The notes beneath the pieces are model-generated. The model was given only the letters and a program-made list of their open reading frames with translations. It was not told where the DNA came from and did not search any database. A stretch of 64,000 bases of DNA from Arthrobacter sp. ISL-28. GTDB lineage: Bacteria; Actinomycetota; Actinomycetes; Actinomycetales; Micrococcaceae. The position numbers were made by a program, and so were the translations under genes. Below, in pieces: positions 30,787 to 38,797 of this stretch (positions within the stretch are counted from its first letter, which is position 1; the number at the start of each line of letters is the position of its first letter). Where the stretch lies: assembly GCF_018613875.1 (NCBI RefSeq), contig NZ_JAGGPJ010000011.1, positions 37,396 to 101,395 of the forward strand, in the 5' to 3' direction.

Positions 30787-30820
30787 GGGCGGAGCCCCCG
30801 GTATACCGGAGGCTCCGCCC
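30787..30820 (-). terminator. lsr2 transcription terminator
   Basis: Stem GGGCGGAGCC/GGCTCCGCCC (30787-30796 with 30811-30820), with an inner CCGG/CCGG. On the minus strand it is followed by TTTAAT, 23 bp after lsr2. Confidence 0.85.
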
Positions 30821-30842
30821 TTATCTTCAGAACTTCAGCAAT

Positions 30843-31169
30843 CTAGGAATTTGCCTTTTGGTACGCTTCCTGGATATCAGCCTGGATACGGCCGCGGCTA
30901 TTAACCGTGTAGCCGTGGTCCCTGGCCCACTGGCGTATCTGTGCAGAGTCCTGGCTGCGTCCGCCTGCTGCCCTGGTGCGGGCAGGGCGTCCTCCGGACG
31001 TTTTGCGGGCGGCCGAAACAAAGCGTTCCAGCGCCGACCGTAGTTCTGAAGCGTTGGCAGATGACAGGTCGATTTCATAACTGACGCCATCCAACCCAAA
31101 ACGGACGGTTTCGTCCGCCGATCCCCCATCCAGATCGTCCACGAGGACGATATTTACTTTCTGTGCCAT
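30843..31169 (-). CDS. lsr2: Lsr2-family nucleoid-associated protein
   Basis: A 108-residue xenogeneic silencer that bridges AT-rich DNA, the actinobacterial counterpart of H-NS. The N-terminal dimerisation domain (VNIVLVDDLDGGSADETVRFGLDG) and C-terminal domain with the AT-hook-like SRGR (IRQWARDHGYTVNSRGRI) are both present. The position between lysS and clpC is conserved in actinobacteria. It would be expected to bind low-GC insertions such as the one at 62620-64000. Confidence 0.97.
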   Translation of the reverse strand: MAQKVNIVLVDDLDGGSADETVRFGLDGVSYEIDLSSANASELRSALERFVSAARKTSGGRPARTRAAGGRSQDSAQIRQWARDHGYTVNSRGRIQADIQEAYQKANS

Positions 31170-31304
31170 CAGAATTTCTCTCTTTTGGAAAGGGACGTGT
31201 GATCAGAAAAGCAGGATGTTTCCACTTGAAGTATCTCCCCAATTATGGCAACGCGTCAAAACACGCTTTGGTTCCTTGGGACGCAGGAAGAAGAAAGGTG
31301 CCCG

Positions 31305-31595
31305 CTATTTGTCGGATTCGGCCGGGGGGCCCGAAGGGTCGGCCGGCGGAAATACCTGGCGGCCGTCTGGCTGTGAATCCGGGCGGGTCCCCGGCGGCGT
31401 TTTTTTGGGTGTCTCGGCCTGGGCCCGCGCGTCGCCCGAAGCCTCGGCCTGCGCGCGGGCATTAGCGTCGGCCTCAGCCTGCGCCCGTGCCTCAGCCTGG
31501 CGCTCCGCCCTGTCCGCATTGAAGATCGACTTCATGGCGAACCAGAAGAGCAGGCCCACCACCAGGGAAGGCAGAAGTACGGCTACGTACTCCAT
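31305..31595 (-). CDS. Small hypothetical membrane protein
   Basis: A 96-residue protein. One transmembrane helix at about residues 3-22 (YVAVLLPSLVVGLLFWFAM) is followed by an Ala/Glu/Arg-rich predicted coiled coil (about 28-65, for example AERQAEARAQAEADANARA) and a Pro-rich end. It starts 2 bp after the lysS stop, so it is translated with lysS. Family not recognised beyond similarity in layout to small actinobacterial membrane proteins. Confidence 0.8.
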   Translation of the reverse strand: MEYVAVLLPSLVVGLLFWFAMKSIFNADRAERQAEARAQAEADANARAQAEASGDARAQAETPKKTPPGTRPDSQPDGRQVFPPADPSGPPAESDK

Positions 31596-31597
31596 GA

Positions 31598-33130
31598 TCA
31601 GTGGCCCTCGGGCTTCAGGAGCGGGAACAGGATGGTCTCCCGGATGCCGGCGCCGGTGAAGAGCATCACCAGGCGGTCGATGCCCAGGCCGATGCCGCCC
31701 ATGGGAGGCGCACCGTACTCGAGGGCTCGCAGGAAGTCCTCATCCAGCTGCATGGCCTCGACATCACCGGCGGCAGCGTGCCGCGACTGCTCCGTGAGGC
31801 GTTCCCGCTGGATGACGGGGTCGATGAGCTCGGAGAAGGCGGTGCCGCGCTCCATGCCGCCGATGATGAGGTCCCAGGCCTCGATCAGGCGGCCGTCCTT
31901 ACGGTGCGGACGCGCCAGCGGCTGGGCGGACGGCGGGTAGTCGTAGACGAAGGTCGGGTTCAGCAGCGTGGGCTCCACGATCTCGCCGAACAGCTCCACG
32001 GCCAGCTTCTCGGCGTCCCACTTGGGGTCCACCTTGACTTCGTGCTTCTCCGCCACCGCACGCAGCTCCTCCAAGGGAGTCTCCGGGGTGATCTCCTGGC
32101 CTACGGCCTCGGAAAGCCCGGGGAACACAGACAGCCAGGCCCAGTCGCCGTCGAGGTTGATTTCCCCTCCCTCGGTCTGCAGGATGCGTCCGGCGCCCAC
32201 GGCATCCGCGGCGTCGAGGATGATCTCCTTGATGCGGTCCGCCATGACGAACTGGTCGGCCCAGGCCTCGTAGCACTCAAGCGTGGTGAATTCGGGGCTG
32301 TGGGTGGAGTCCACGCCCTCGTTGCGGAAGACGCGGCCCATGTCGTAGACGCGGTCGATCCCGCCCACCACGGCGCGCTTCAGGTACAGCTCGGTGGCGA
32401 TGCGCAGGGTCATCTTCTGGTCGAAGGCGTTCATGTGGGTCTCGAACGGGCGTGCCAGCGCTCCGCCGTGGACCAGCTGGAGGATGGGTGTTTCCACCTC
32501 CACATAGTTGTGGCGGTGCAGGCTTTCGCGGATTGAGCGCGTGATCGCGGCACGCGTGTAGACCATTTCGCGGGCTTCGTCGCGCACCATGAGGTCCACG
32601 TAGCGCTGGCGGACGCGGGTTTCCTCGTTCAGCTCGGCGTGCAGTACCGGCAGCGGGCGCAGCGCCTTGGACGCCATGGACCAGGAGTCGGCCATGACGG
32701 AGAGCTCGCCGCGGCGGGAGGAGATGACCTCACCCTTGATGAAAACGTGGTCGCCGAGGTCCACCAGGGCCTTCCAGTCCGCGAGCGCTTCCTCGCCGAC
32801 GTTGGCGAGGCTGAGCATGGCCTGCAGACGGGTGCCCTTGCCGTCAACGCCGCCTTCCTGGAGGGTGGCGAAGCACAGCTTGCCGGTGTTGCGGACGAAG
32901 ACCACGCGGCCGGTCACGCCCACGACGTCCCCGGTGGTGTCGTCGGCTTCCAGGTGTGCGTACTTTTCACGGATTTCGCTGAGCGAATGCGTCCGCTCGA
33001 CACCCACCGGATACGCCTCGGTGCCGCGTTCGATCAGCTTGGCGCGCTTGTCCATGCGGATGCGCATCTGCTCGCTGGCGTCGAGCGGCTCTGGGGCATT
33101 CTTGGGGGCGGGGGTGTTTTGGGAAGTCAC
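31598..33130 (-). CDS. lysS: Lysyl-tRNA synthetase (class II)
   Basis: A 510-residue enzyme that charges tRNA-Lys. An OB-fold anticodon-binding domain (about 60-165) precedes the class II core with motif 2 around GRVFRNEGVDSTHSPEFTTLE and motif 3 in the C-terminal GIGLGIDRLVMLF. I prefer GTG at 33130 (VTSQNTPAP) because a TAAACT hexamer lies 8 bases before it. ATG at 33136 would sit almost inside that hexamer, though it remains possible. It begins the lysS-small membrane protein-lsr2 string. Confidence 0.96.
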   Translation of the reverse strand: MTSQNTPAPKNAPEPLDASEQMRIRMDKRAKLIERGTEAYPVGVERTHSLSEIREKYAHLEADDTTGDVVGVTGRVVFVRNTGKLCFATLQEGGVDGKGTRLQAMLSLANVGEEALADWKALVDLGDHVFIKGEVISSRRGELSVMADSWSMASKALRPLPVLHAELNEETRVRQRYVDLMVRDEAREMVYTRAAITRSIRESLHRHNYVEVETPILQLVHGGALARPFETHMNAFDQKMTLRIATELYLKRAVVGGIDRVYDMGRVFRNEGVDSTHSPEFTTLECYEAWADQFVMADRIKEIILDAADAVGAGRILQTEGGEINLDGDWAWLSVFPGLSEAVGQEITPETPLEELRAVAEKHEVKVDPKWDAEKLAVELFGEIVEPTLLNPTFVYDYPPSAQPLARPHRKDGRLIEAWDLIIGGMERGTAFSELIDPVIQRERLTEQSRHAAAGDVEAMQLDEDFLRALEYGAPPMGGIGLGIDRLVMLFTGAGIRETILFPLLKPEGH

Positions 33131-33233
33131 AAGCATCAAGTTTACCGGGACTTGACCCGCGCGGTTTTCGGGCTCCCTCGGCACCCCTTCGACCTGCCGT
33201 AAACGCGTCAGGGGCGGGGCATAGACTCGGGCT

Positions 33234-34184
33234 GTGGAGACGTGGACTGTTGAAACGGACGACGGTGGCCGGCTGGAGGTGCATTCCTTCCGGCCCGGGC
33301 TGCTCACCCCGGCTGATGGCGGCCCGGCAGCGTTCCGCACCGCTCCCGGCCCCACCGCCGCCGATGGTGACCCGCCCATAACGGAGGCGCCCGGCGTCGT
33401 CGTTATCCACGGCACCCTGGTGACCGACGCCCTCTACCGGCCCTTCGCGCGGAAACTCAGCCTCCTGCTCAGCCGGCCGGTGCACTGCTACAACCGTCGG
33501 GGGCGAGGGGCGTCCGCGCCGCAGCCGGACGGGTATTCCGCCGCCACCGAGGTCAGCGACCTTGCCGCCGTGATGCGCGCAACCGGGTCAGAAGACGTTG
33601 TGGCCCACAGCTACGGCGGTTTTGTGGCTTTGCAGGCGGCACGCAGTTTTCCGCTCCGCAGGCTCGTGACCTATGACGCCGCACTGTCCCTGTCCGGCAA
33701 TCTGAACCATCGGTGGCGTCCGCAGCTGGAAGAAGCTGTGATCGAGGGCCAGCTCAACCACGCGTGGGCGCACCTGGTCCAGGGGCTGTCGACGGCGGGA
33801 CCGGTGTCCTACCTGCCGCTGGGAGCGCTGCGGATGCTGAGCATCATGTCGGCCCGGACCAACCTTGGCGCTGAAATGCGGCAGCTCCTGCCCACCGCCG
33901 TTAAGGAAATGCGGGCTGTGCTCGATGCCAACGCCGAGCTGGACGACTTCACCGGCCTCAGCACCCCCACCCTCATGCTCAGCGGCGGCTGGAGCCCGGG
34001 ATATTTCGCCGAGACCGGACGTCAGCTGGCCGCAGCCGTTCCAGCAATCGAGTTCGCGGTGGTGCCGGGACAGCTACACGAAGGCCCCATCCGTCCCGGG
34101 AAACGGCTGGCCGTCCGGATCGCGCGCTTCCTGAACGGCACCGACGGCGGCATCCAGCCACTGAGGCGCCGCCGACGGCGGTAG
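33234..34184 (+). CDS. Alpha/beta hydrolase (paralogue 1)
   Basis: A 316-residue alpha/beta-hydrolase-fold protein. It has an oxyanion segment VVVIHGTL, nucleophile Ser in VAHSYGG, a late Asp region, and catalytic His in GQLHEGP. Compared with its neighbour at 34290 it carries an extra insert of about 30 residues near 25-55. TAGACT lies exactly 6 bases before the GTG start, suggesting a leaderless transcript. Substrate unknown. Confidence 0.82.
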   Translation: METWTVETDDGGRLEVHSFRPGLLTPADGGPAAFRTAPGPTAADGDPPITEAPGVVVIHGTLVTDALYRPFARKLSLLLSRPVHCYNRRGRGASAPQPDGYSAATEVSDLAAVMRATGSEDVVAHSYGGFVALQAARSFPLRRLVTYDAALSLSGNLNHRWRPQLEEAVIEGQLNHAWAHLVQGLSTAGPVSYLPLGALRMLSIMSARTNLGAEMRQLLPTAVKEMRAVLDANAELDDFTGLSTPTLMLSGGWSPGYFAETGRQLAAAVPAIEFAVVPGQLHEGPIRPGKRLAVRIARFLNGTDGGIQPLRRRRRR

Positions 34185-34289
34185 CTGCCGCGCATCGGCG
34201 GCCGTTGACGCAGTGATGTCCCACATTCCGGAGTACTTCCGTGCGTGACGCGGCTGTAAGCGGGGCGCCACCTCGGATAGGCTCGGAGC

Positions 34290-35126
34290 ATGACGCGCGA
34301 GATCATCAGCACACCCGACGGCGGCAAACTTGAGCTGTTCAGCACGGGCGCGGAACTCGCCTCGGCGGGCTCCGGCGTCGTGGTGGTCATCTCCTCCATG
34401 GTCACGGCCGCCGACTACACCCGCTTCGCCCAAAAACTGAGCGCCGAACTCGGCCGTCCGGTCCACACCTTCAATCGCCGCGGCCGCGGAGCATCCTCCG
34501 AGCAGCCGGGCGACTACACCCTGGACGTGGACATCCGAGATCTCGACGCCGTCATGAAACACACGTCCAGTACCGACGTTTTCGGCCACAGCTTCGGCGG
34601 GGCCGTGGCCCTTCACGCCGCCCGGACGCTCCCGGTGGAACGGCTCGCGGTTTACGATCCCGCGGTGTCGGTGAATCACAGCGTCAAGGCCGACTGGACC
34701 ACGGAATACGAACGCGCGACGGCGGCCGGAGACGACGACAGGGCCCTCGCCGTACTGCAGCGGGGACTTGAGGCTGGCGGTCCCTTCTCGTCGCGGATGC
34801 CGCTGTCCATGCTGACCCTGGCGAACAAGCTCACAGCAGGCACCTCGATGGGCAAGCAGCAGCGCGAGATGATGCGCACCGGCGTCCGCGAAATCAAGGC
34901 CATCATTGCTGCCGACATGCCTGCCGAGCCGTTCCTCCAACTGCCGCTCGAGACGCTCATCATCGTGGGTGAGAAGAGCCCGGCCTACTTCGGAGTGGCC
35001 TGTGGCCAGATCCACGACGTCCTGTCCGGTTCCAGCTACACCATCCTGCCCGGATTCGGGCACGACGGCGTCAACCGCGCCCCGGACAAACTCGTCACCG
35101 AACTGAGCGAATTCTTCGCCGGCTGA
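34290..35126 (+). CDS. Alpha/beta hydrolase (paralogue 2)
   Basis: A 278-residue paralogue of the preceding gene; both share NRRGRGAS and the layout around HSxGG. The nucleophile is in FGHSFGGAVALHAAR and the His in GFGHDGVNR. The usual oxyanion-hole His-Gly is replaced: the strand reads VVVISSMV. TAGGCT lies exactly 6 bases before the ATG. The pair arose by tandem duplication. Whether this copy is active is uncertain. Confidence 0.82.
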   Translation: MTREIISTPDGGKLELFSTGAELASAGSGVVVVISSMVTAADYTRFAQKLSAELGRPVHTFNRRGRGASSEQPGDYTLDVDIRDLDAVMKHTSSTDVFGHSFGGAVALHAARTLPVERLAVYDPAVSVNHSVKADWTTEYERATAAGDDDRALAVLQRGLEAGGPFSSRMPLSMLTLANKLTAGTSMGKQQREMMRTGVREIKAIIAADMPAEPFLQLPLETLIIVGEKSPAYFGVACGQIHDVLSGSSYTILPGFGHDGVNRAPDKLVTELSEFFAG

Positions 35127-35163
35127 GCTGCCTCGTCCGCCGCCGTTTCCCCGCGCCTCCCTT

Positions 35164-35226
35164 GCGCGAACAGGCACGTAACGCCCTCAAAAAGGGAAAT
35201 ATAGGGCATTACATGCCAGTTCGCGC
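35164..35226. terminator. Long palindrome between convergent genes
   Basis: Arms of 24 bp (35164-35187 and 35203-35226) pair with three mismatches, two of which are G-U capable; the loop is A-rich. It lies between the hydrolase (+) and the MFS gene (minus) and can terminate both. Confidence 0.7.
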
Positions 35227-35266
35227 TGAGGGGGTGGGCGTGAGTGTCTGTCCGCGCTTAACGGGG

Positions 35267-36802
35267 TTAGTGGGCGGCGGGTGCTGCGGCTTCGCTGCCC
35301 GCCGTCTTGCGCATCATCGCGGCGAGGACGACGGCGGCAAGGGCTATCGCCGTCGCGGTCAGGAAGGCGGCGCTCATTCCCGCAACGAGCCCCGAAACTG
35401 CCGAAACCACGGCGAAAATGGACACGAGCAGCGCCGTCCCGGCGGCACCGGCAACCTGCTGCAGCGTGCTCATGATGGCGGAACCATGGGAGTACAGGTG
35501 CGGCGGCAACGGGTTGAGCCCGGTGGTGAAGGCCGGGGTGAACACCAGCGCGAGCCCGAAGCTCAGGCCGACGTGAAGGGTGACGATCCACCAGACCGGA
35601 GTACCGGCGTCGAGCATTGAAAACTGCCACAGCACCAGCACCATAAGGGTCGAACCGGTCACAGTGAGCGGCAGGGGTCCCAGCTTGTCGAACAGCCGGC
35701 CGATGAACGGGCCGAGCAGGCCCATGGCAAGGCCGCCGGGCAGCAGCGCGAGGCCGGTCTCGAGGGATTTCAGGCCGCGGATCTCCTGGAGGTAGAGCGG
35801 CAGCAGGATCACGGCGCCGAAGAGGGCAATCATGGCCACGACCAGCAGCAGCACGGATACGGTGAACATCCGGAAGTTGAAGGCCCGCAGGTCCAGCAGC
35901 GGCGCCTCGGACTTCTGCAGCTGCAGCTGGCGCAGCACGAACGCCACGAGGCCCGCGACACCGACCACCAGCGCCGTCACGGCAAGCGTGCCCGGTCCGC
36001 CGTTGCCGCCGTGGCCGCCGCCGATCTGGCTGAGGCCGTAGACCAGGCCGCCGAATGCGGGGATGGTCAGCACTACGGACAGGAAGTCGAGCCTGGATTT
36101 CTCCGTCTCACCGACATTGGTCAGGTACCGCGCGCCGATCGCCAGCGCCGCCAGCGCGATGGGCAGCACGAAGACGAACATGAAGCGCCACGAGAAGTGC
36201 TGAAGGATGAAGCCGGAGACCGTCGGGCCCATGGCCGGGGCCACGGAGATCGCAATGCTGACATTGCCCATGACGGTGCCGCGCCGTGCCAGTGGAACAA
36301 GTGTGAGGATGCTGGTCATCAGGAGTGGCAGCATGATTGCGGTGCCGCCGGCCTGGATGATCCGGGCGAGCAGGAGCACCGGGAAGCCGGGCGCCACGGC
36401 AGCCAGGGCGGTTCCGCCCGTGAAAAGCCCCATGGCCAGCAGGAAGACGGCGCGTGTGGACAGCCGCTGCAGGATGAAGCCGGTGGTCGGAATCACGACG
36501 GCCATGGTGAGCATGAACCCCGTGGACAGCCACTGCACCGTGGGCGCGTCCACGCGAAGGTCCACCATGAGCCGCTGCAGGGCAACATTCATGATGGTCT
36601 CGTTGAGGATCACCACGAATGTGGCCACGAGCAGTGTGACGATGACGGTGACCGACTCGCGGGACATCCTGTCGCCGGTGGGCGCCGGCGCGGGGGCACC
36701 CGGCTTCAGGCCTGGGGCATCCGTCTGTTGAATGGCTGTCCCGGCGCCGGCAGGCTCACGCCCGGGCTCGCCATGGGTATTTGATGTGACTTCGTTAGAC
36801 AT
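35267..36802 (-). CDS. MFS transporter of the DHA2 (EmrB/QacA) type
   Basis: A 511-residue drug:H+ antiporter-like protein with about 14 hydrophobic segments after a 45-residue Pro/Gly-rich cytoplasmic tail. Family features are NETIMNVALQRL in TM1 (motif D1), VQWLSTGFML, and the QAGGTAIMLPLL segment after TM4. It would export toxic organic compounds; the substrate is unknown. ATG at 36802 (MSNEV) follows CTGAGGG. No regulator gene is adjacent. Confidence 0.9.
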   Translation of the reverse strand: MSNEVTSNTHGEPGREPAGAGTAIQQTDAPGLKPGAPAPAPTGDRMSRESVTVIVTLLVATFVVILNETIMNVALQRLMVDLRVDAPTVQWLSTGFMLTMAVVIPTTGFILQRLSTRAVFLLAMGLFTGGTALAAVAPGFPVLLLARIIQAGGTAIMLPLLMTSILTLVPLARRGTVMGNVSIAISVAPAMGPTVSGFILQHFSWRFMFVFVLPIALAALAIGARYLTNVGETEKSRLDFLSVVLTIPAFGGLVYGLSQIGGGHGGNGGPGTLAVTALVVGVAGLVAFVLRQLQLQKSEAPLLDLRAFNFRMFTVSVLLLVVAMIALFGAVILLPLYLQEIRGLKSLETGLALLPGGLAMGLLGPFIGRLFDKLGPLPLTVTGSTLMVLVLWQFSMLDAGTPVWWIVTLHVGLSFGLALVFTPAFTTGLNPLPPHLYSHGSAIMSTLQQVAGAAGTALLVSIFAVVSAVSGLVAGMSAAFLTATAIALAAVVLAAMMRKTAGSEAAAPAAH

Positions 36803-36945
36803 GGAGAGACCCTCAGGGAGTTTTGGAATGGTTGCCTGCGGGCAGCGCCGCTGCAGACTCCAACAGTCTAGTGTCCCCCGACATTCCCCGTACACGGACT
36901 CAGTTGCAAAAGGGGCACCGGAGAGGGGAGCAGGCCGGGCCGCCC

Positions 36946-37875
36946 CTAGGAGCTCAGCGGGAGGTTGTCAATGAGGCGCACTCCACCAACCTTGGCCGCG
37001 ACGATGGCCAGTGCTTCGCCGCGGAAGGGGGTTTCCCTGCAGTTTTCGGCCAGTGGTTCCAGCGTCTGGGGGTCCACGACTTCCAGGTAGTCCAGTTCCA
37101 CCAGCGGCTGGGATTCGATCAGAGCCTGGGCCGATTCCACCTCCAAGGGCTTGCGGGCGTTGGCCCGTTCCTCGAGGAGCCGCAGCGCCCGCGGCAGGAC
37201 CAGCGCGGCATCGCGTTCCTCGGCTGAGAGGAAGCGGTTCCGGCTGGACAGCGCCAACCCGTCTGCTGACCGGACGGTGGGAATGCCAACGATTTCCACC
37301 GGGAAATTCAGGTCCGTCACCATCTGCTTGACCAGGGCGAGCTGCTGGGCGTCCTTTTGCCCGAAGTAGGCCCGGTAGGCGGGAAGCCCTCCCTTGGAGC
37401 CGGTGACGAACGCATTCGCCCCGGGAAGGCCGGTAGCGGGTATTCCGAGGTGGAGCAGCTTGGCCACGACCGTCAGCGCCCCGTCGAAATGCCCCGGGCG
37501 CGACGCCCCCTCCCACTTTTCCCCGAGTGGGCCGGAGGTGATCCGCACCTTCGGCTGCCCGCTCGGGTACATCTCCTCCACCGAGGGGGCGAACACCAGG
37601 TCGACCCCCTGAGCCTCCAGCAGCGCCAGGTCCGCGTCGAGCGTCCGCGGATACCGTTCGAGGTCCACGGCCTCGCCGAACTGCAGAGGGTTCACGAAAA
37701 TGGAGGTCACCACCACGTCGTTCTGTTCGACGGCGGTCCGCGCCAGCCGTGCGTGCCCCTCGTGCAGGGCGCCCATCGTGGGCACCAGCCCTAAGGACGA
37801 GCCTTGTTTTTGGGTCAGGAGCAGACGGCTCTGGGCGCGAAGGGACGCTGCGGTGGTAACGAGTCGGATTGCCAT
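36946..37875 (-). CDS. panC: Pantothenate synthetase
   Basis: A 309-residue enzyme that joins pantoate and beta-alanine using ATP. The HIGH-type motif is [10 protein letters not shown] (32-41), and FVNPLQFG and the KMSKS-like LSSRNRFLS are present. ATG at 37875 has GGAGGAC upstream, and only 1 base separates it from the DUF2520 stop. Unusually, about 20 extra residues (about 145-165, Gly/Ala/Pro-rich) sit between KLLHL and [17 protein letters not shown], where most PanC sequences continue directly. Confidence 0.95.
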   Translation of the reverse strand: MAIRLVTTAASLRAQSRLLLTQKQGSSLGLVPTMGALHEGHARLARTAVEQNDVVVTSIFVNPLQFGEAVDLERYPRTLDADLALLEAQGVDLVFAPSVEEMYPSGQPKVRITSGPLGEKWEGASRPGHFDGALTVVAKLLHLGIPATGLPGANAFVTGSKGGLPAYRAYFGQKDAQQLALVKQMVTDLNFPVEIVGIPTVRSADGLALSSRNRFLSAEERDAALVLPRALRLLEERANARKPLEVESAQALIESQPLVELDYLEVVDPQTLEPLAENCRETPFRGEALAIVAAKVGGVRLIDNLPLSS

Positions 37876-37876
37876 G

Positions 37877-38797
37877 TCAGCGTCCTCCATCGGCCGTGGG
37901 GCCGTCTTCATCTGTATCTGCAAGGGCGTCACGGATGCCCTCCAGCTGGTCCTGTTTCAAGAGCCCTCTGCCTTCGGCCCGCCGCGCGGTGGCCTGCGCC
38001 ATCGCCAGGTACGCTGCGAGGATGTCGCCGCCGGCACCGCCGTCGTACTCCCGCAGGGCACGCGCATGCGCCGCGACGGTCCCCGCATCGCCCCGGGCCA
38101 CGGGGCCGGTCAGCGCCGACTCGCCTGAGGCAAGGGCGTTCTCCAGGGTAGCCCTCAGCAGCGGTCCCAGCATGCGTTCGGGATTGTCCACGCCCACTTC
38201 GCCGAGCAGCTGCGACGCTTGCGCCACGAGGGTGACGAGGTGGTTCGAGCCGTGGGCCAGGGCTGCGTGGTAAATGATCCGGTCGGCTTCGGCGACCACC
38301 ACGGGCTCGGCCCCCATTTCCACCACCAGGGCCTGGGCAATGGGCAGCATGGCGGCGTCCGCCGTGACGCCGAACGTGCAGTCCAGGAGCCGGGTCAGGT
38401 CAAGGCTCATGCCGGTGAAAGTCATGGCCGGGTGCAGGGCCAGCGGAACGGCACCGGCGGCGCGGACGGGATGCAGGATTCCGACGCCGAAGCGGCCCGA
38501 CGTATGCGCCACGAGCTGGCCTGGCTGCCAGGCGCCGAGCTTGGCCAGTCCCTGGACCAGCCCGCCAAGGGCGTCGTCCGGCACGGCGAGGACCACCAGT
38601 TCCGAGCGTTCCACGATGTCCTGCACGTCCAGGACGGGTACGCCGGGGAGCAGTGTTTCCGCCCGTTCCCGGCTTGCGTCCGACACGGCCGAAACCCCGA
38701 CGACGGCGTGCTCGGCCGCGCGCAGCGCAGCCCCGAGGACGGCGCCTACTTTGCCGGCACCGATGATTCCAACGCCAAGGCGTCCGGGCTTAGCCAC
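37877..38797 (-). CDS. DUF2520 / Rossmann-like oxidoreductase-type protein
   Basis: A 306-residue protein with an N-terminal NAD(P)-binding Rossmann fold ([17 protein letters not shown]) and a C-terminal all-helical DUF2520 domain (about 150-290, containing HPAMTFTG and [13 protein letters not shown]). This family is usually found next to panC in actinobacteria, which suggests a role in or near pantothenate supply; no reaction is known. GTG at 38797 has GGAAGGG upstream and overlaps the preceding PH-domain gene by 8 bp. Confidence 0.88.
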   Translation of the reverse strand: MAKPGRLGVGIIGAGKVGAVLGAALRAAEHAVVGVSAVSDASRERAETLLPGVPVLDVQDIVERSELVVLAVPDDALGGLVQGLAKLGAWQPGQLVAHTSGRFGVGILHPVRAAGAVPLALHPAMTFTGMSLDLTRLLDCTFGVTADAAMLPIAQALVVEMGAEPVVVAEADRIIYHAALAHGSNHLVTLVAQASQLLGEVGVDNPERMLGPLLRATLENALASGESALTGPVARGDAGTVAAHARALREYDGGAGGDILAAYLAMAQATARRAEGRGLLKQDQLEGIRDALADTDEDGPTADGGR

